Positions 46,601-60,800 of a stretch of DNA of 64,000 bases are shown one piece after another (positions within the stretch are counted from its first letter, which is position 1; each line of letters opens with the position of its first letter). Position numbers and translations under genes: made by a program. The notes below the pieces were generated by a model, which was not told where the DNA came from, did not search any database, and saw only the letters and a list, made by a program, of their open reading frames with translations. This DNA comes from Streptomyces peucetius (GTDB taxonomy: Bacteria; Actinomycetota; Actinomycetes; Streptomycetales; Streptomycetaceae): the NCBI RefSeq assembly GCF_025854275.1, contig NZ_CP107567.1:7812001-7876000 (forward strand). The letters run 5' to 3'.

Positions 46601-47171
46601 GCCCGCCCGGCGCGCCGAGTCGGTCGGCGGATCACTCACCCAGCGGCTTGCCGGCCTCACGGAGGCCGACCGCGAGCAGGTCGTGCTCGAACTGGTGCAG
46701 GCACAAGTGGCGGCGGTCCGCGGCAACGCGTCGGGCGCCGAGGTCCCCCCGGACCGGGCGTTCAAGGAGCTCGGCTTCGACTCGCTGGCCGCGGTCGAGC
46801 TGCGCAACCGGCTCACACGGATCACCGGGCTGCGACTGCCCGCCACCCTCGTGTTCGACCACCCGACCCCGGCGGAGGTCGCCCAACTGCTCCTCAAGGA
46901 GGTCGGCGGCGGCACCACCGAGGAAGCCGGATCGCCGTTCGACGAGGAGCTCAAGGGACTCGAGGCGCTGCTGATCACGGCGGCGAGCGACGAGCGCGTC
47001 CTCGCCGACATCGAGCCGCGCCTGCGCTACCTGAGCAACCGGATGCGTGCCGTCCTGGGCGGCCACGACAGCCAGGCGCACGACACGGACACCGGGACGG
47101 ACGACGAGCTCGATGTGGCGTCCGACGACGAGATATTCGATCTGATCGACAAGGAGCTCGGGTCGGCATGA
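40698..47171 (+). CDS. Type I polyketide synthase, one module (methylmalonyl; KS-AT-DH-ER-KR-ACP)
   Basis: A 2157-residue, fully reducing module. Docking helix ([20 protein letters not shown]), then KS with Cys214. AT: GHSQG (Ser664) and YASH (765-768), the methylmalonyl-CoA signature. DH: H974 in [10 protein letters not shown] and D1140. ER has [15 protein letters not shown] (from about 1434) and the NADPH loop HAAAGGVG (1536-1543). KR: GGTSGLG, LDD and Tyr1864. ACP Ser2029. C-terminal docking region ends IDKELGSA. In enoyl reductases a Tyr in the GMYPG position has been linked to a 2S methyl branch. ATG 40692 is also possible, but only 40698 sits at normal distance from the weak AGAAAGA site. 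It starts about 50 bp after the previous PKS gene. Confidence 0.95.
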   Translation: MSGDSNDLQQGKLVESLRRVAVDLSATKARLREYEDRASEPLAIVGMSCRYPGGVTSPDDLWAMVTEGRIGTSEFPADRGWDLDRLYNPDPDNPGTAYTREGGFVEGAGEFDAEFFGLSPREAMAMDPQQRLLLEAAWEAFEDAGIDPTSLRGSDTGVFCGVMYQDYGFVAGTSARRSEIEGYLTISSAGSVASGRISYTFGFEGPAVTVDTACSSSLVAMDVAAKALRSGECSMALVGGVTVLARPNVFIEFSRQRGISPDGRCRSYAAAANGTGWAEGVGLVLLERLSEARRKGHRVLAVLRGSAVNQDGASNGLTAPNGPSQERVIRQALANAGLRPSEVDAVEGHGTGTKLGDPIEAQALLATYGRERDGSGALMLGSVKSNIGHTQAAAGVAGVIKMVMAMRHGVLPATLHVDEPSPHVDWASGEVELLTEAREWPASEQRPRRAGVSSFGVSGTNAHVILEEAPAEESVDAPVEATESPVVPVLVSARSEAALREQADRLRAYLIAEPEVSVADTAFSSVTTRAQLEHRAVVVATDRGALLSGLSALSSAEPAGHVVEGRAVGGKPVFVFPGQGAQWAGMAVELLDSSSAFAEQMAACDEALSAFVDWRVVDVLREVEGAPSLERVDVVQPVLWAVMVSLAGLWRAHGVEPSAVVGHSQGEIAAACVAGGLSLEDGARVVALRSRLVRERLAGLGGMVSVALPVERVEELLLPFEGRVSVAAVNGPAAVVIAGEPGALDEIVAGCERESIRARRVAVDYASHSVQVETIEAELLKVLAPLTPVSGRVPFYSTAMGGFVDTATLDGSYWYGNLRGRVGFEPAVRALADNGTGCFLEMSPHPVLAMAVEETLTAHGVQDRVGVVGSLRRGEGGLRRFLLSLSEAHTAGIQVDWTVLFDGSGAKRVELPTYAFQRERYWLTSTVGAGDAAAAGLVRVDHPVLGAAVQIGDRDEWVFTGRISQDTQPWTRDHMVFGMVLVPGAALVKMAIAAGRQVGCPVLGELVLEAPLVLSEDAALHVQVTVAGAAQDGRREVAIYSRPEGMTEEELREATCHGRGWLTPQADPTVPFPAQWPPAGAHPVAVDTLYPRLADIGLDYGPLFQGVRAAWRAGDDVYTEIALPDDTDSAGFGCHPALFDAALHGGMLSKEAGSSVDLPFSWSGVRLGEVGVTRARVRIAPAGNSALRIDVVAESGATVLAVDALGLRPLDPVQLDRAQGTKNSLFQVDWAEIQAAPAASARVEVLGEEFADLQALELALAEGARAPEVVVALMGAHTGEVAESVRAAAAEALALVQRWLASEWLGEARLIVATRNGIGVGDEVPDVAHAPVWGLVRSAQSEHPGRFLLVDLDDNEVPEWGSLLGLDEPQLAVRGGRLLAPRLGRAGASLPAGEAWRLAVGRAGSLEDLALVPSEGGRALGVGEVRVGVRAAGVNFRDVLIALGMYPGEAPLGSEAAGVVLEVGAGVTDLKPGDRVFGLITDAFGPVAVADRRTIVPMPSCLTFAQAAAVPVVYLTAYYGLVDLAGLHSGERLLVHAAAGGVGMAAVQLARHFGADVFATASAHKWHAVRELGVADERITSSRDLAFREAYLELTGGQGVDIVLNALAGEFVDATLDLLPRGGRFIEMGKTDIRDPEVIAGAHPGVRYRSYDLLEAGPARIQEMLTEITALFEQGVLTPSPIRTWDVRRGREALRFLREGHNIGKVVLTVPQSLDPDGTVLITGGTSGLGALFAKHLAEHHGAQQLLLVSRRGAAADGVAELVAELAAAGATVRVEACDVSDRNQLAGLLASLEQPLTAVVHAAGVLDDGVIEAMTAEQIERVMRPKINAAWNLHELTADLELSAFVLFSSAAAQLGNPGQANYAAANAALDALAAKRRSQGLPATSLAWGLWADATGMTGELDEADLARMQRTGVGALPAELGLELFDTSLASDAALLVPVRLDLAALRIQARDGMLPALLRGLVRAPARRAESVGGSLTQRLAGLTEADREQVVLELVQAQVAAVRGNASGAEVPPDRAFKELGFDSLAAVELRNRLTRITGLRLPATLVFDHPTPAEVAQLLLKEVGGGTTEEAGSPFDEELKGLEALLITAASDERVLADIEPRLRYLSNRMRAVLGGHDSQAHDTDTGTDDELDVASDDEIFDLIDKELGSA

Positions 47172-50100
47172 CTACGGGGAACACGGACGAGCAGAAGCTC
47201 CGCACCTACCTGCGAAAGGTCACAGCGGAACTGCGCACGGCGAACCGCCGCGTGCGCGAGCTGGAACAGGGCGACATCGAGCCGTTGGCGATCGTCGGTA
47301 TGAGCTGCCGCTACCCGGGCGGGGTGACCTCGCCGGAGGACCTGTGGGAGCTGGTGGCCTCCGGTCGGGACGCGATGTCCCCGCTGCCCACCGACCGCGG
47401 TTGGGACCTGGAACGGCTCTACGACCCGGACCCCGAGCAGCTCGGCACGCTCTCCACGAGCGCGGGCGGCTTCGTCGACGGTGTCGGTGACTTCGACGCG
47501 GAGTTCTTCGGGATCAGCCCGCGCGAGGCCACTGCGATGGACCCGGCCCAGCGGCTTGCGCTCGAGGGTGCCTGGGCGGCGTTCGAGGACGCGGGTATCG
47601 ACCCCACCTCCCTGCGCGGCAGCGACACGGGAGTCTTCTGCGGCGCGGTCACCTCGGACTACGGCGGCTCGATGCTGCCGGAACTCGAGGGATTCCGCCT
47701 TACCGGAACGCAGGGCAGCATCGTCTCCGGCCGCATCTCCTACACCCTCGGCCTGGAGGGCCCGGCCGTCACCGTGGACACCGCGTGCTCCTCCTCGCTG
47801 GTGGCGCTGCACATGGCGGCGCAGTCCCTGCGGTCGGGCGAGTGCTCGATGGCACTGGTCGGCGGCGTCACCGTGCTCGCCGGACCGTTCCTCTTCGTCG
47901 AGTTCAGCCGCCAGCGCGGGATCTCCCCGGACGGGCGCTGCAAGGCGTACGCCGCGTCCGCGGACGGCACCGGCTTCTCCGACGGCCTGGGTCTGGTGGT
48001 CGTGGAGCGGCTGTCGGACGCCCGCCGCAAGGGCCACCGGGTACTGGCGGTGCTGCGTGGCAGTGCGGTGAATCAGGACGGTGCGAGCAACGGTCTGACC
48101 GCGCCGAACGGTCCCTCGCAGGAACGGGTCATCCGCCAGGCGCTCGCCAATGCGGGTCTGCGGCCGTCCGAGGTGGACGCGGTCGAGGGCCACGGCACCG
48201 GCACCAAGCTGGGTGACCCGATCGAGGCACAGGCGCTGCTGGCGACCTACGGCCGTGAGCGGGACGGGAACGGTCCGCTGCTGCTGGGGTCGGTCAAGTC
48301 CAACATCGGGCACACGTCGGCCGCCGCGGGTGTGGCCGGTGTGATCAAGATGGTCATGGCGATGCGGCACGGCGTGCTGCCCAGGACGCTGCACGTGGAC
48401 GAGCCGTCGCCGCATGTGGACTGGTCGGCGGGTGCGGTGGAGCTGCTGGCGCAGGCGCGGGAGTGGCCCGCCTCCGAGCAGCGTCCGCGGCGTGCGGGTG
48501 TGTCGTCGTTCGGGATCAGCGGCACGAACGCGCACGTGATCGTGGAGGAGGCGCCGGCCGAGGAGCCTGCCGAGTCGGCCGCGTCCTCGTCGCCTGGCGT
48601 CGTACCGGTGGTGGTGTCGGCGAAGTCCGCGGTGGCGTTGCGGGAGCAGGCTGCTCGTCTGCGGGAGCGTCTGCTTGCTGAACCCGATGTGTCCCTGGGT
48701 GATGTTGCGTTTTCGGCGGTGATGTCGCGGGCGCGGTTGGAGCATCGTGGTGCGGTGGTCGCGGCCGGTCGTGAGGAGTTGCTGGCGGGGCTTGCGGCTC
48801 TGGCTGTGGGTGAGTCGGCTGCGGGTGTGGTCGAGGGTCGTGTGGTGGGTGGCAGGACGGCGTTCCTGTTCACGGGTCAGGGGTCTCAGCGGGCTGGTAT
48901 GGGTGTGGGGCTGGCGGCGGTGTTCCCGCGGTTCGGCGAGGTGTTGGACGAGGTGTGCGCGGAGTTGGATCCGCGGGTGGGTTGTTCGGTTCGGGAGTTG
49001 TTGGAGGCTCAGGAGGGTTCGGCGGGGGCTTTGTTGCTGGATGCGACGGAGTTCACGCAGGTGGCGTTGTTCGCGGTGGAGGTGGCGCTGTTCCGTCTGG
49101 TCGAGTCGCTGGGTGTGTGTCCGGATTATGTGATCGGGCATTCGGTGGGGGAGATCGCGGCGGCTCATGTGGCGGGGGTGTTGTCGCTGGCGGATGCGTG
49201 TGAGCTGGTGGTGGCGCGTGGTCGTTTGATGGGGGGGTTGCCGGCTGGTGGTGCGATGGTCGCGGTGCAGGCCGGTGAGGTGGAGGTGGCGGAGTCGCTG
49301 GCCGGGTTCGTGGGCCGGTTGGAGATCGCGGCGGTGAACGGGCCGCGGGCGGTGGTCGTGTCGGGTGATGCGGATGCGGTCGAGGAGTGGTTGGCGGGGT
49401 GGCAGGGGCGTAAGGCGACGCGGTTGCGGGTCAGTCATGCGTTCCACTCGCCGCGGATGGAGCCGATGCTCGCCGAGTTCGAGGAGACAGTGCGGGGTCT
49501 GCGGTTCGATGAGCCGCGGATTGCGTTGGTGTCGAATGTGACCGGTGGGCTGGTGTCGGCGGAGGTGGCGGATCCGGAGTACTGGGTGCGTCATGTGCGG
49601 CAGGCGGTGCGGTTCGCCGACGGCGTGCAGACGTTGTGGGATCTGGGGGTGCGCCGGTTCCTGGAGTTGGGTCCGGACGGTGTGCTGACCGCGATGGCAC
49701 GCCAGTGTCTGGAGGACGGCGAGGCCCGGGACGTGGATGTGGATGCTGTGTTGGTGTCGGCGTTGCGGGCCAAGCAGGAGGAGGCGTCGACGTTTGCCGG
49801 GTTCCTGGCCCGGGCGCACATCGCCGGGGTGCACGTGGACTGGGATGCGTTCTTCGCGGGCACGGGTGCCAGGCGGGTGGAGCTGCCGACGTATGCGTTC
49901 CAGCGGGAGCGGTACTGGCTGGCCCCGGGCACGGGCGCGGGTGATGCGGCGGCGGCAGGTCAGAGCCGTATCGGACACCCGATCCTGTCGGCCGCGGTGC
50001 AGGTCGGCGACCGCGACGAATGGGTGCTGACCGGACGCCTGTCCATCGACACCCAGCCCTGGACCGCCGAGCATCTGCTTCTCGGGACCATCGTGGTCCC

Positions 50101-53100
50101 CGGCACCGCGCTGGTCGAGCTCGCGCTCACCGCCGGCCGCGAGGCCGATGCCCCCGTGGTGGACGAGCTGGTGCTGGAGGCGCCGCTGGTCCTGGAAGAC
50201 GACGCGGCGCTGCAGGTACAGGTCACGGTCGGTCCGGCCGGGGAGGACGGTCGCCGCGAGGTGGCGATCTACACCCGCCCGGAGACCGGCGAGGACGACG
50301 AGCAGGACGCGACCTGCCACGCCCGCGGCCTGCTGGCCCCCGAAGCCGAGCCGATCGCTCCGTGGCCCGCCGAGTGGCCGCCCGCCGACGCCGAGCAACT
50401 GCCCGTGGACACTCTCTACGCCAAGCTGGCGGACCTCGGCTACGACTACGGTCCCCTCTTCCACGGGATGCGCGCTGCCTGGCGCGACGGCGACCACACC
50501 TACGCCGAGGTGGAACTGCCCGGTGACACCGGCGGCGAAGGCTTCGGCATCCACCCCGCCCTCTTCGACGCAGCCCTGCAGAGCGGCGTCATCATGTTGA
50601 CCGACCGGGACGGCAGCGGGCATCGGATGCCGTTCAGCTGGACCGGCGTACGGCTGGAGCAGGAGAACGTCACGCGACTGCGCGTCCGCGCCGTCGCGAC
50701 CAGCGACTCCTCGGTGAGCCTCGACGCGGTCGACGAATCCGGCGCCGCAGTCGTGTCGGTGCGGTCCATCGTCGTCCGCCCGGTTGAGCAGTCCCGGCTC
50801 GGCGACGCCCAACGCGGACAGCGGAACCCGCTGTTCCAGCTCGACTGGACCGAAGTCACGGCTGCGTCGCCCGCATCGTCGGCGTCGGTACGGGTGGCAG
50901 TCCTCGGCGACGAGTTCGCCGATCTCGACGCGTTGGAGTCGGCGGTGGCCGAGGGTGCCCAGGCGCCTGAGGTGGTCGTCGCCCCCGTCGGGACTCCGGT
51001 CGGTACCGCTGACGTGGCTGAGGCCGCACGGGCCGCTGCGGCCGGTGCGCTGGCCCTGGTGCAGCGGTGGCTCGCCAGCGAGTGGCTGGGCGAGGCACGG
51101 CTCGTGGTGGTGACCCGTAACGCGGTCGCCATCGGTGACGAGAGGCCGGATGTGGCCCACGCTCCGGTGTGGGGTCTGGTGCACAGCGCCCAGGCCGAAC
51201 ACCCGGGCCGGTTCCTGCTCGTGGACCTCGACGGTGAAGATGCCCCGGAGTGGGGTTCGCTCCTCGATCTGGACGAGCCGCAGCTCGCGGTGCGCGGCGG
51301 CCGACTGCTTGCCCCGCGCCTGGCGCGCGCGTCGACGGCACCCGGTGCCATGCCGGCACTGGACGGCACTGTGCTGATCACCGGTGGCACGGGTGGTCTG
51401 GGTGCGCTGTTCGCCAGGCACCTGGCCGAGCACCACGGAGTGCGGCAACTGCTGCTGGTCAGCCGTCGCGGCCCGGCCGCCGACGGTGTCGCTGAGCTCG
51501 TGGCCGAGCTGGAGACGGCCGGCGCGACCGCACGGGTCGAGGCCTGCGACGTCTCGGACCGTGACCAACTCGCCACTCTCCTCGCCTCGTTGGACCGACC
51601 GCTCACGGCGGTCGTACACGCGGCGGGTGTGCTGGACGACGGTGTGATCGAGGCGATGACGCCGGAGCAGGTCGAGCGGGTGATGCGTCCGAAGGTGGAC
51701 GCGGCGTGGCATCTGCACGAGCTGACCGCCGGCATGGAGTTGTCGGCGTTCGTACTGTTCTCCTCCGTCGCCGCACTGATCGGCAGCCCCGGCCAGGCCA
51801 ACTACTCTGCGGCGAACGCGACGTTGGACGCGCTCGCGGCGAAGCGGCGTGCAGAAGGGCTGGCGGCGACGTCGCTGGCCTGGGGCCTGTGGGCGGAAGC
51901 CGGCGGCATGGCCGACGGGCTGGACGAGGCCGACCTCGCGCGACTCGAGCGGACCGGTGTCGCCGCGCTCTCCGCCGAGCTGGGGCTCGGGTTGTTCGAC
52001 CAGGCGCTGGGATCGGACGCGGCGCTGCTGGCGCCCGTGCGGCTGGACCTGGGTGCGTTGCGGGCGCAGGCGCGGGCGGGTCTGCTGCCCGCCGTGCTGC
52101 GCGGGCTGGTCCGGGTGCCGGCCCGTGGGGCCGGAGCGGGTGGCTCATTGGCGCAGCGGCTGGCGGGTGTGGCGGAGGCCGACCGCGAGCGGGTGGTGCT
52201 GGAACTGGTGCAGGCGCAGGTCGCATCCGTCCTCGGGCACGCCTCCGGTGCGGCGATCGACCCGGAACGGGCGTTCAAGGAGCTCGGCTTCGACTCGCTG
52301 AGCGCCGTCGAACTGCGCAACCGACTGTCCCAGTCCACCGGTGTGCGGCTGCCGGCGACGCTGGTCTTCGACCACCCGACCCCGGTGGCGGTCGCCCGGC
52401 TGCTCCTCGCCGAGGTCGGCGGTGTCGCAAAGGAGTCGCGTGCCGTGGTGCGGTCGCGACGGGCGTCCGACGACGAGCCGTTGGCGATCGTCGGTATGAG
52501 CTGCCGCTATCCGGGCGGGGTGACCTCGCCGGAGGACCTGTGGGAGTTGGTGGCGTCCGGTCGGGATGCGATCTCGGGCCTGCCCACCGATCGCGGTTGG
52601 GACCTGGAGAGGCTTTACGACCCGGACCCCGACGAGCCCGGCAAGGTGTACACGCGTGGCGGTGGCTTCCTGGAACGGCCGGGTGAGTTCGACGCGGAGT
52701 TCTTCGGGATCAGTCCGCGCGAGGCGCTGGCCATGGACCCGCAGCAGCGGCTGATCCTGGAGGCCGCGTGGGAGGCGTTCGAGAACGCGGGCATCGACCC
52801 CACCTCCCTGCGCGGCAGCGACACGGGAGTCTTCTGCGGCGCGGTCACCTCGGACTACGGCGGCCCGACGAGCTCGGAGCTGGAGGGCTACCGCCTGACC
52901 GGCACCACGACGAGCGTCCTGTCCGGCCGCATCTCCTACACGCTCGGGCTGGAGGGGCCGTCGGTGTCGGTGGACACGGCGTGCTCGTCCTCGGCGGTGG
53001 CACTGCATCTGGCATCGCAGGCACTGCGATCGGGCGAGTGCTCGATGGCACTCGCGGGCGGTGTGACGCTGATGTCCGGCCCGTATCTGCTAACCGAGTT

Positions 53101-56100
53101 CAGCCGCCAGCGAGCGCTGTCGCCGGACGGACGCTGCAAGGCGTACTCGGCCTCTGCGGAGGGCACGGGATTCTCGGACGGCCTGGGCCTGCTGGTCGTG
53201 GAGCGGCTGTCCGACGCCCGCCGCAAGGGCCACCGGGTACTGGCGGTGCTGCGCGGCAGCGCGGTGAACCAGGACGGTGCGAGCAACGGTCTGACCGCAC
53301 CGAACGGTCCCTCGCAGGAACGGGTCATCCGCCAGGCGCTCGCCAACGCCGGCCTGAGCGCTGCCGAGATCGACGCGGTGGAGGGTCACGGCACGGGTAC
53401 GAAGCTGGGCGACCCGATCGAGGCGCAGGCGCTGCTGGCGACCTACGGCCGGGACCGGGACGAGAGCGGCCCGCTGATGCTCGGGTCGATCAAGTCGAAC
53501 ATCGGTCACAGCTCGGCGGCTGCGGGTGTGGCCGGTGTGATCAAGATGGTCATGGCGATGCGGCACGGCATGCTGCCGGCCACGCTGCACGTGGACGAGC
53601 CGTCCCCGCACGTCGACTGGTCGGCGGGTGACGTCGAGCTGCTGACGGAGGCGCGGGAGTGGCTTTCGTCGGAGCGGCGTCCGCGGCGTGCGGGTGTGTC
53701 GTCGTTCGGTGTGAGTGGCACGAACGCGCACGTCATCCTCGAAGAAGCGCCTACCGAGGCGCCGGAGGTTGTCGAGCCGTCCCGGCCGCTGGAAGCGGCT
53801 CCGGTGCTTGTGTCCGCGAAGTCTGCGGCGGCGTTGCGAGAGCAGGCCGCTCGTCTGCGGGCGCACCTTGTGGCCGAGCCGGAGGTGTCTCTCGCGGACA
53901 CGGCGTTCTCGGCGGTGACGACGCGGGCGCGGTTGGAGCATCGTGGTGCGGTGGTCGCGGCCGGCCGTGAGGAGTTGCTGGCGGGGCTTGCCGCTCTGGC
54001 TGCCGGGGAGCCGGCCGAGCATGTGGTCGAGGGCCGTGCGGTCGGTGGCAAGCCGGTGTTCGTGTTCCCGGGTCAGGGGGCGCAGTGGGCCGGTATGGCG
54101 GTGGAACTCCTCGATTCCTCTTCGGCGTTCGCCGAGCAGATGGCGGCGTGTGACGAGGCGCTGTCCGCGTTTGTGGACTGGCGTGTGGTGGATGTGCTGC
54201 GTGAGGTGGAGGGTGCGCCGTCGCTGGAGCGGGTGGATGTGGTCCAGCCGGTGTTGTGGGCGGTGATGGTTTCGCTGGCGGGTCTGTGGCGGGCCCATGG
54301 GGTGGAGCCGTCGGCGGTGGTGGGGCACTCGCAGGGCGAGATCGCCGCCGCGTGTGTGGCGGGCGGGTTGTCGTTGGAGGACGGTGCGCGGGTGGTGGCG
54401 TTGCGCAGTCGTCTGGTGCGTGAGCGTCTGGCCGGCCTGGGCGGCATGGTGTCGGTGGGCCTGCCGGTGGAGCAGGTCGAGGAACTACTCCTCCCGTTCG
54501 AGGGCCGGGTGTCGGTGGCGGCGGTGAACGGCCCGGCGGCGGTGGTGATCGCGGGTGAGCCGGGTGCGCTGGACGAGATCGTCGCCGGCTGTGAGCGCGA
54601 GAGTATCCGGGCGCGTCGGGTGGCGGTGGACTACGCCTCCCACTCGGTGCAGGTGGAGACCATCGAGGCGGAACTGCTGAAGGTCCTGGCGCCTCTCGCG
54701 CCCGTGTCGGGACGCGTGCCCTTCTACTCCACGGCCATGGGCGGGTTCGTCGACACTGCGACGTTGGATGGCTCGTACTGGTACGGGAATCTGCGCGGCC
54801 GGGTCGGTTTCGAACCTGCCGTGCGGGCTCTGGCGGACAACGGGACGGGGTGTTTCCTGGAGATGTCGCCGCATCCGGTGCTGGCGATGGCGGTCGAGGA
54901 GACCCTGACCGCACACGGCGTCCAGGACCGCGTCGGCGTGGTGGGTTCCCTGCGGCGTGGTGAGGGCGGTCTGCGCAGGTTCCTGCTGTCCCTGTCCGAA
55001 GCCCACACCACCGGCGTGACGGTCGACTGGACCGTCCTGTTCGACGGCAGCGGCGCCAAGCGCGTCGAGCTCCCCACGTATGCCTTCCAGCGCGAGCGCT
55101 ACTGGCTGAGCCCGGGAACCAGCGCAGGCGACGCCGCAGCGGCAGGTCAGAGCCGTATCGGGCACCCGATCCTGTCGGCGGCGGTGCAGGTCGGCGACCG
55201 TGACGAGTGGGTGCTCACCGGGCGGATCTCGCAGGACACCCAGCCCTGGACCCGCGACCACATGGTCTTCGGGATGGTCCTGGTGCCCGGTGCCGCACTG
55301 GTGGAGATGGCGTTGACAGCCGGCCGCCAGGTGGGCTGCCCGGTGCTTGGTGAACTGGTGCTGGAAGCACCGCTGCTCCTGGAGGACGATGTCGCACTCC
55401 AGGTCCAGGTGACCGTCGGTCAGGCGGGGGAGGACGGTCGCCGCGAGGTCGCCGTCTACACCCGACCGGAGACCGGTGAGGACGACGAGCAGGCGGAGAC
55501 CACCTGCCACGGGCGTGGCTGGCTGGCCACGGACGCCGAACCGGCTGCGGCCTTCCCGCTCCAGTGGCCGCCCGCCGAGGCTGAACCGATCGCCGTCGAA
55601 ACCCTCTACGCCCGCGTGAACGACCACGCGCGCCTGACCGACATCGGCTTCGACTACGGCCCCGCCTTCCGGGCCGTGCAGGCGGCGTGGCGGGCAGGTG
55701 ACGAGGTCTACACCGAGCTCGAACTGCCCGATGTCGCGGGTGACTCCCACGGGTTCGGGGTCCACCCGGCGCTGCTCGACTCCGCACTGCACGGTGGGCT
55801 CGGGATGCTCGACCGCGGCGGCGACAACCCGGGCGGTCTGCCGTTCTCCTGGTCGGGGGTACGGCTGGACCGCGTCGGACAGACCCGGCTGCGGGTGCGC
55901 ATCGGCCTGGCGGGTGAGGCCGCGCTGCGGCTCGACATCGCGGCCGAGGACGGCACCACGATCGCGAGCGTGGGGCGTCTCGACGTCCGCCCGGTCGAGC
56001 AGGCACAGCTGGAAGCCGCGCGGCGGGGCGGGCAGCGGTCGCTCTACCAGGTCGATTGGGCCGCGGTCCCGACCACCGCGTCGACATCGGCGCGGATTGC

Positions 56101-57862
56101 GGTCCTCGGCGACATCGAGGTGCCGGGCGAGCGGTTCGCGGACCTGAACGCACTGGAGCAGGCGCTCGCCACTGGCGCGGCGGCCCCCGAGGTCGTCGTC
56201 ACCATGATCGAGGCGCCGACGGGCGACGCGCCCGAGGCTGCACGGGCCGCTGCGGCCGGCGCGCTCGCCCTGGTGCAGCGGTGGCTCGCCAGCGAGTGGC
56301 TGGGCGAGGCGCGGCTCGTGGTGGTGACCCGTAACGGTGCCGCCATCGGTGACGAGACCGTGGACGTGACTCAGGCGCCGGTGCGGGGCCTGGTACGCAG
56401 TGCGCAGTCGGAGCACCCGGGCCGGTTCCTGCTCGTGGACCTCGACGGCAACGCCGAACAGCCGGAGTGGGGCACGGTGCTCGGCTTGGACGAGCCGCTG
56501 CTTGCCGTGCGCGGCGGCCGACTGCTTGCCCCGCGCCTGGCGCGCGTGTCGACGGCACCGGACGCCATGCCCGCACTGGACGGGACCGTGCTGATCACCG
56601 GTGGAACCAGTGGTCTGGGCGCTCTGTTCGCCCAGCACGCCGTTCAGCGTCACGGTGTGAAGCAGCTGCTGCTGGTCAGCCGTCGTGGCGCGGCCGCCGA
56701 CGGTGTCGCGGAGCTCGTCGACGAGCTGGAGACGGCCGGCGCCACGGTGCGGGTCGAGGCGTGTGACGTCTCGGACCGTGACCAGCTCGCCGGACTGCTC
56801 GGCTCGTTGGAGCAGCCGCTGTCGGCGGTCGTACACGCGGCGGGTGTGCTGGACGATGGTGTGATCGAGGCGATGACGCCGGAGCAGGTCGAGCGGGTGA
56901 TGCGTCCGAAGGTGGACGCGGCGTGGCATCTGCACGAGCTGACCGCCGGTATGGAGTTGTCGGCGTTCGTACTGTTCTCCTCCGTCGCCTCACTGATCGG
57001 CAGCCCCGGCCAGGCCAACTATTCTGCAGCGAACGCGACGTTGGACGCGCTCGCGGCCAAACGCCGCACGGAGGGCCTGCCCGCCACCTCGCTGGCCTGG
57101 GGCCTGTGGGCGGAAGCCGGCGGGATGACCGCCGATCTCGGTGAGACCGAGCTCGCACGGCTCGAGCAGATGGGCGTCGTCGCGTTGACGGCCGAAGTGG
57201 GCCTGGACCTGTTCGACCAGAGCCTGGAGGCCGACACGGCCCTGCTGGCACCGGTGCGGCTGGACCCGGCAGCACTACGGGTGCAGGCGCGGGCCGGGCT
57301 GCTGCCCGCGTTGCTTCGCGGGCTGGTCCGGATGCCGGAGCGAGCGACCGAATCATCGGGGAGCGGCTCGCTGGCGCAGCGGCTCGCCGGTGTGGCGGAG
57401 GCCGACCGGGAGCAGGTCGTACTCGACCTCGTGCGGGCGCAGGCAGCGGCCGTCATCGGTTACGCCTCCGGCGCGGCAATAGACCCGGACCGCGCGTTCC
57501 AGGAGCTCGGCTTCGACTCGCTGGCCGCCGTCGGGCTCCGTAACCGGTTGACGCAGGCCGCCGGCGTACGGCTGCCCGCGACGCTGGTCTTCGACCACCC
57601 GACATCGAGGGCGGTCGCGCTATTGCTCCTCTCGCAGATCGGCGGCGTCACCGCGGAACCGCCGATCGACACGGAACTGAAGAAGCTCGAGGACATGCTC
57701 GCCGGGATCACGGACGGCGAGAAGCAGCGCGTGGCCGGCCGCCTGCGGGCTCTGCTGGCCGACATCTCCGACAGCGGACAGGAAACGAGCGGACGGATCG
57801 AGGCCGCCGCGACCGCGGACGAGGTTTTCAAGCTGATCGACGCCGAGTTCGGCGAGGCATGA
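47168..57862 (+). CDS. Type I polyketide synthase, two modules (malonyl DH-KR; methylmalonyl DH-KR)
   Basis: A 3564-residue bimodular PKS whose ATG overlaps the preceding stop (ATGA). Docking helix: residues 1-38. First module: KS Cys207; AT Ser659 with HAFH (757-760), malonyl; DH H969 and D1134; KR from 1402 with LDD and Tyr1546; ACP Ser1710. Second module from 1770: KS Cys1939; AT Ser2388 with YASH (2489-2492), methylmalonyl; DH H2698 and D2871; KR from 3141 with LDD and Tyr3285; ACP Ser3451. The C-terminal docking region closely resembles that of the first PKS gene. Together the modules would build a conjugated diene whose second double bond carries a methyl group. Confidence 0.95.
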   Translation: MTTGNTDEQKLRTYLRKVTAELRTANRRVRELEQGDIEPLAIVGMSCRYPGGVTSPEDLWELVASGRDAMSPLPTDRGWDLERLYDPDPEQLGTLSTSAGGFVDGVGDFDAEFFGISPREATAMDPAQRLALEGAWAAFEDAGIDPTSLRGSDTGVFCGAVTSDYGGSMLPELEGFRLTGTQGSIVSGRISYTLGLEGPAVTVDTACSSSLVALHMAAQSLRSGECSMALVGGVTVLAGPFLFVEFSRQRGISPDGRCKAYAASADGTGFSDGLGLVVVERLSDARRKGHRVLAVLRGSAVNQDGASNGLTAPNGPSQERVIRQALANAGLRPSEVDAVEGHGTGTKLGDPIEAQALLATYGRERDGNGPLLLGSVKSNIGHTSAAAGVAGVIKMVMAMRHGVLPRTLHVDEPSPHVDWSAGAVELLAQAREWPASEQRPRRAGVSSFGISGTNAHVIVEEAPAEEPAESAASSSPGVVPVVVSAKSAVALREQAARLRERLLAEPDVSLGDVAFSAVMSRARLEHRGAVVAAGREELLAGLAALAVGESAAGVVEGRVVGGRTAFLFTGQGSQRAGMGVGLAAVFPRFGEVLDEVCAELDPRVGCSVRELLEAQEGSAGALLLDATEFTQVALFAVEVALFRLVESLGVCPDYVIGHSVGEIAAAHVAGVLSLADACELVVARGRLMGGLPAGGAMVAVQAGEVEVAESLAGFVGRLEIAAVNGPRAVVVSGDADAVEEWLAGWQGRKATRLRVSHAFHSPRMEPMLAEFEETVRGLRFDEPRIALVSNVTGGLVSAEVADPEYWVRHVRQAVRFADGVQTLWDLGVRRFLELGPDGVLTAMARQCLEDGEARDVDVDAVLVSALRAKQEEASTFAGFLARAHIAGVHVDWDAFFAGTGARRVELPTYAFQRERYWLAPGTGAGDAAAAGQSRIGHPILSAAVQVGDRDEWVLTGRLSIDTQPWTAEHLLLGTIVVPGTALVELALTAGREADAPVVDELVLEAPLVLEDDAALQVQVTVGPAGEDGRREVAIYTRPETGEDDEQDATCHARGLLAPEAEPIAPWPAEWPPADAEQLPVDTLYAKLADLGYDYGPLFHGMRAAWRDGDHTYAEVELPGDTGGEGFGIHPALFDAALQSGVIMLTDRDGSGHRMPFSWTGVRLEQENVTRLRVRAVATSDSSVSLDAVDESGAAVVSVRSIVVRPVEQSRLGDAQRGQRNPLFQLDWTEVTAASPASSASVRVAVLGDEFADLDALESAVAEGAQAPEVVVAPVGTPVGTADVAEAARAAAAGALALVQRWLASEWLGEARLVVVTRNAVAIGDERPDVAHAPVWGLVHSAQAEHPGRFLLVDLDGEDAPEWGSLLDLDEPQLAVRGGRLLAPRLARASTAPGAMPALDGTVLITGGTGGLGALFARHLAEHHGVRQLLLVSRRGPAADGVAELVAELETAGATARVEACDVSDRDQLATLLASLDRPLTAVVHAAGVLDDGVIEAMTPEQVERVMRPKVDAAWHLHELTAGMELSAFVLFSSVAALIGSPGQANYSAANATLDALAAKRRAEGLAATSLAWGLWAEAGGMADGLDEADLARLERTGVAALSAELGLGLFDQALGSDAALLAPVRLDLGALRAQARAGLLPAVLRGLVRVPARGAGAGGSLAQRLAGVAEADRERVVLELVQAQVASVLGHASGAAIDPERAFKELGFDSLSAVELRNRLSQSTGVRLPATLVFDHPTPVAVARLLLAEVGGVAKESRAVVRSRRASDDEPLAIVGMSCRYPGGVTSPEDLWELVASGRDAISGLPTDRGWDLERLYDPDPDEPGKVYTRGGGFLERPGEFDAEFFGISPREALAMDPQQRLILEAAWEAFENAGIDPTSLRGSDTGVFCGAVTSDYGGPTSSELEGYRLTGTTTSVLSGRISYTLGLEGPSVSVDTACSSSAVALHLASQALRSGECSMALAGGVTLMSGPYLLTEFSRQRALSPDGRCKAYSASAEGTGFSDGLGLLVVERLSDARRKGHRVLAVLRGSAVNQDGASNGLTAPNGPSQERVIRQALANAGLSAAEIDAVEGHGTGTKLGDPIEAQALLATYGRDRDESGPLMLGSIKSNIGHSSAAAGVAGVIKMVMAMRHGMLPATLHVDEPSPHVDWSAGDVELLTEAREWLSSERRPRRAGVSSFGVSGTNAHVILEEAPTEAPEVVEPSRPLEAAPVLVSAKSAAALREQAARLRAHLVAEPEVSLADTAFSAVTTRARLEHRGAVVAAGREELLAGLAALAAGEPAEHVVEGRAVGGKPVFVFPGQGAQWAGMAVELLDSSSAFAEQMAACDEALSAFVDWRVVDVLREVEGAPSLERVDVVQPVLWAVMVSLAGLWRAHGVEPSAVVGHSQGEIAAACVAGGLSLEDGARVVALRSRLVRERLAGLGGMVSVGLPVEQVEELLLPFEGRVSVAAVNGPAAVVIAGEPGALDEIVAGCERESIRARRVAVDYASHSVQVETIEAELLKVLAPLAPVSGRVPFYSTAMGGFVDTATLDGSYWYGNLRGRVGFEPAVRALADNGTGCFLEMSPHPVLAMAVEETLTAHGVQDRVGVVGSLRRGEGGLRRFLLSLSEAHTTGVTVDWTVLFDGSGAKRVELPTYAFQRERYWLSPGTSAGDAAAAGQSRIGHPILSAAVQVGDRDEWVLTGRISQDTQPWTRDHMVFGMVLVPGAALVEMALTAGRQVGCPVLGELVLEAPLLLEDDVALQVQVTVGQAGEDGRREVAVYTRPETGEDDEQAETTCHGRGWLATDAEPAAAFPLQWPPAEAEPIAVETLYARVNDHARLTDIGFDYGPAFRAVQAAWRAGDEVYTELELPDVAGDSHGFGVHPALLDSALHGGLGMLDRGGDNPGGLPFSWSGVRLDRVGQTRLRVRIGLAGEAALRLDIAAEDGTTIASVGRLDVRPVEQAQLEAARRGGQRSLYQVDWAAVPTTASTSARIAVLGDIEVPGERFADLNALEQALATGAAAPEVVVTMIEAPTGDAPEAARAAAAGALALVQRWLASEWLGEARLVVVTRNGAAIGDETVDVTQAPVRGLVRSAQSEHPGRFLLVDLDGNAEQPEWGTVLGLDEPLLAVRGGRLLAPRLARVSTAPDAMPALDGTVLITGGTSGLGALFAQHAVQRHGVKQLLLVSRRGAAADGVAELVDELETAGATVRVEACDVSDRDQLAGLLGSLEQPLSAVVHAAGVLDDGVIEAMTPEQVERVMRPKVDAAWHLHELTAGMELSAFVLFSSVASLIGSPGQANYSAANATLDALAAKRRTEGLPATSLAWGLWAEAGGMTADLGETELARLEQMGVVALTAEVGLDLFDQSLEADTALLAPVRLDPAALRVQARAGLLPALLRGLVRMPERATESSGSGSLAQRLAGVAEADREQVVLDLVRAQAAAVIGYASGAAIDPDRAFQELGFDSLAAVGLRNRLTQAAGVRLPATLVFDHPTSRAVALLLLSQIGGVTAEPPIDTELKKLEDMLAGITDGEKQRVAGRLRALLADISDSGQETSGRIEAAATADEVFKLIDAEFGEA

Positions 57863-57876
57863 CAAGGACTATGGAC

Positions 57877-60800
57877 ATGAGCGTTGGCAGCACCGAATCC
57901 GAGCACGAGAAGCTCCTGCGATACCTCAAGCGGACGGCCGTCGATCTCAACGAGGCCAAGGCCCGGCTGCGCGAGTACGAGGACCGCGCGAGCGAGCCGT
58001 TGGCGATCGTGGGCATGAGCTGCCGCTACCCGGGCGGAGTGACCACCCCCGAGGGGCTGTGGGAGCTCGTGGCATCCGGTCGCGACGGCATGTCGCCGAT
58101 GCCGTCCGACCGTGGCTGGGACCTCGAGAGGCTCTACGACCCGGACCCCGACCGGCTCGGCACGTCCTACTCGCGCGTGGGCGGCTTCATCGACGGGGTC
58201 AGCGACTTCGACGCCGAGTTCTTCGGCATCAGCCCGCGTGAGGCCACCGCGATGGACCCGCAGCAGCGGCTGCTGCTGGAGGCCGCGTGGGAGGCGTTCG
58301 AGGACGCCGGTATCGACCCGACGTCGCTGCGCGGCACTGACACCGGTGTCTTCTGCGGCGTCGGCGCATCTGACTACGCCGTCGGCCCGGCAGGCAGCCT
58401 TCCCCAGGTCGAAGGGCTCCGCCTGACCGGATCCACCTCGAGCGTGGTGTCCGGACGCATCTCCTACATCCTGGGCCTGGAAGGGCCGTCGGTGTCGGTG
58501 GACACGGCGTGCTCCTCCTCGCTCGTGGCACTGCACATCGCCGCGCAGTCCCTGCGCTCGGGTGAATGCTCCATGGCACTTGTCGGCGGCGTCACCGTGC
58601 TGTCCGGCCCGTTCCTGTTCGTCGAGTTCAGCCGCCAGCGGGCGCTGTCACCGGACGGACGCTGCAAGGCGTACTCGGCCTCCGCGGACGGCACCGGCTT
58701 CTCCGACGGCCTCGGCCTGGTGGTCGTGGAGCGGCTGTCGGACGCCCGCCGCAAGGGCCATCGTGTGCTGGCGGTGCTGCGCGGCAGCGCGGTGAACCAG
58801 GACGGTGCGAGCAACGGCCTGACCGCACCGAACGGTCCCTCACAGGAACGGGTCATCCGCCAGGCGCTCGCCAACGCAGGTCTGCGGCCGTCCGAGGTGG
58901 ACGCGGTCGAGGGCCACGGCACGGGTACGAAACTCGGTGACCCGATCGAGGCGCAGGCGCTGCTGGCGACCTACGGCCGGGAGCGGGACGAGAGCGGCCC
59001 GCTGATGCTCGGGTCGATCAAGTCCAACATCGGCCACAGCTCGACTGCGGCCGGTGTCGCCGGTGTGATCAAGATGGTCATGGCGATGCGGCACGGCATG
59101 CTGCCGGCCACGCTGCACGTGAACGAACCGTCGCCGCACGTGGACTGGGCCTCGGGCGAGGTCGAGCTGCTGACCGAAGCGCGGGAATGGCCCGCCTCGG
59201 AGCAGCGTCCGCGCCGCGCGGGGGTTTCCTCCTTCGGCGTGAGCGGCACCAACGCCCACGTGATCCTCGAAGAGGCGCCCACCGAGGAACCGGCCGAGGA
59301 GCTGGCCACGAGCAACGAGCTTCCGGTGGTGCCGGTTGCGGTGTCCGGGCGCAGCCAGGCAGCCATGCGCGCACAGGCCGACCGCCTCCGGGCCCACCTT
59401 CTGGCGGAGCCGGAGGTGTCTCTCGGCGATGTCGCGTTCTCGGCGGTGACGACGCGGGCGCAACTCGAGCACCGTGCCGTGGTGGTCGCCACGGACCGGG
59501 ATGCGCTGCTGAGCGGTCTCGAGGCGCTGTCCTCGGCCGAACCGGCCGAACACGTCGTCGAGGGCCGTGTCGAGGGCGGAAAGCCGGTGTTCGTGTTCCC
59601 GGGTCAGGGGGCGCAGTGGGCCGGTATGGCGGTGGAACTCCTCGATTCCTCTTCGGCGTTCGCCGAGCAGATGGCGGCGTGTGACGAGGCGCTGTCCGCG
59701 TTCGTGGACTGGCGTGTGGTGGATGTGCTGCGTGAGGTGGAGGGTGCGCCGTCGCTGGAGCGGGTGGATGTGGTCCAGCCGGTGTTGTGGGCGGTGATGG
59801 TTTCGCTGGCGGGTCTGTGGCGGGCCCATGGGGTGGAGCCGTCGGCGGTGGTGGGGCACTCGCAGGGCGAGATCGCCGCCGCGTGTGTGGCGGGCGGGTT
59901 GTCGTTGGAGGACGGTGCGCGGGTGGTGGCGTTGCGCAGCCGTCTGGTGCGTGAGCGTCTGGCCGGCCTGGGCGGCATGGTGTCGGTCGCGCTGCCGGTG
60001 GAGCAGGTCGAGGAACTACTCCTCCCGTTCGAGGGCCGGGTGTCGGTGGCGGCGGTGAACGGCCCGGCGGCGGTGGTGATCGCGGGCGAGCCGGGTGCGC
60101 TGGACGAGATCGTCGCCGGCTGCGAGCGCGAGAGTATCCGGGCGCGTCGGGTGGCGGTGGACTACGCCTCCCACTCGGTGCAGGTGGAGACCATCGAGGC
60201 GGAACTGCTGAAGGTCCTGGCGCCTCTCGCGCCCGTGTCGGGACGCGTGCCCTTCTACTCCACGGCCATGGGCGGGTTTGTCGACACCGCGACGTTGGAT
60301 GGCTCGTACTGGTACGGGAATCTGCGCGGCCGGGTCGGTTTCGAACCCGCCGTGCGGGCTCTGGCGGACAACGGGACGGGGTGTTTCCTGGAGATGTCGC
60401 CGCACCCGGTGCTGGCGATGGCGGTCGAGGAGACCCTGACCGCACACGGCGTCCAGGACCGTATCGGCGTGGTGGGTTCCCTGCGGCGTGGTGAGGGTGG
60501 TCTGCGCAGGTTCCTGCTGTCCCTGTCCGAAGCCCACACCACCGGCGTGACGGTCGACTGGACCGTCCTGTTCGACGGCAGCGGCGCCAAGCGCGTCGAA
60601 CTGCCGACGTATGCCTTCCAGCGTGAGCGCTACTGGCTGAGCTCGGGAACCGGGGCCGGCGACGCGGCCGTGGCGGGCTTGGTCCGGGTGGAGCACCCGG
60701 TGCTGGGCGCCGCGGTGCAGATCGGCGACCGTGACGAGTGGGTGTTCGCCGGGCGGATCTCGCAGGACACCCAGCCCTGGACCCTTGACCACATGGTGCT

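Noticed and set aside
47027..51718. A 1563-codon open frame on the minus strand opposite the PKS genes
   Set aside because: It is the mirror of real PKS coding in very GC-rich DNA. Its translation is Arg/His/Gln-rich without any domain, and similar mirror frames (60,016-63,588; 54,485-56,935; 37,736-40,240) occur opposite every module.
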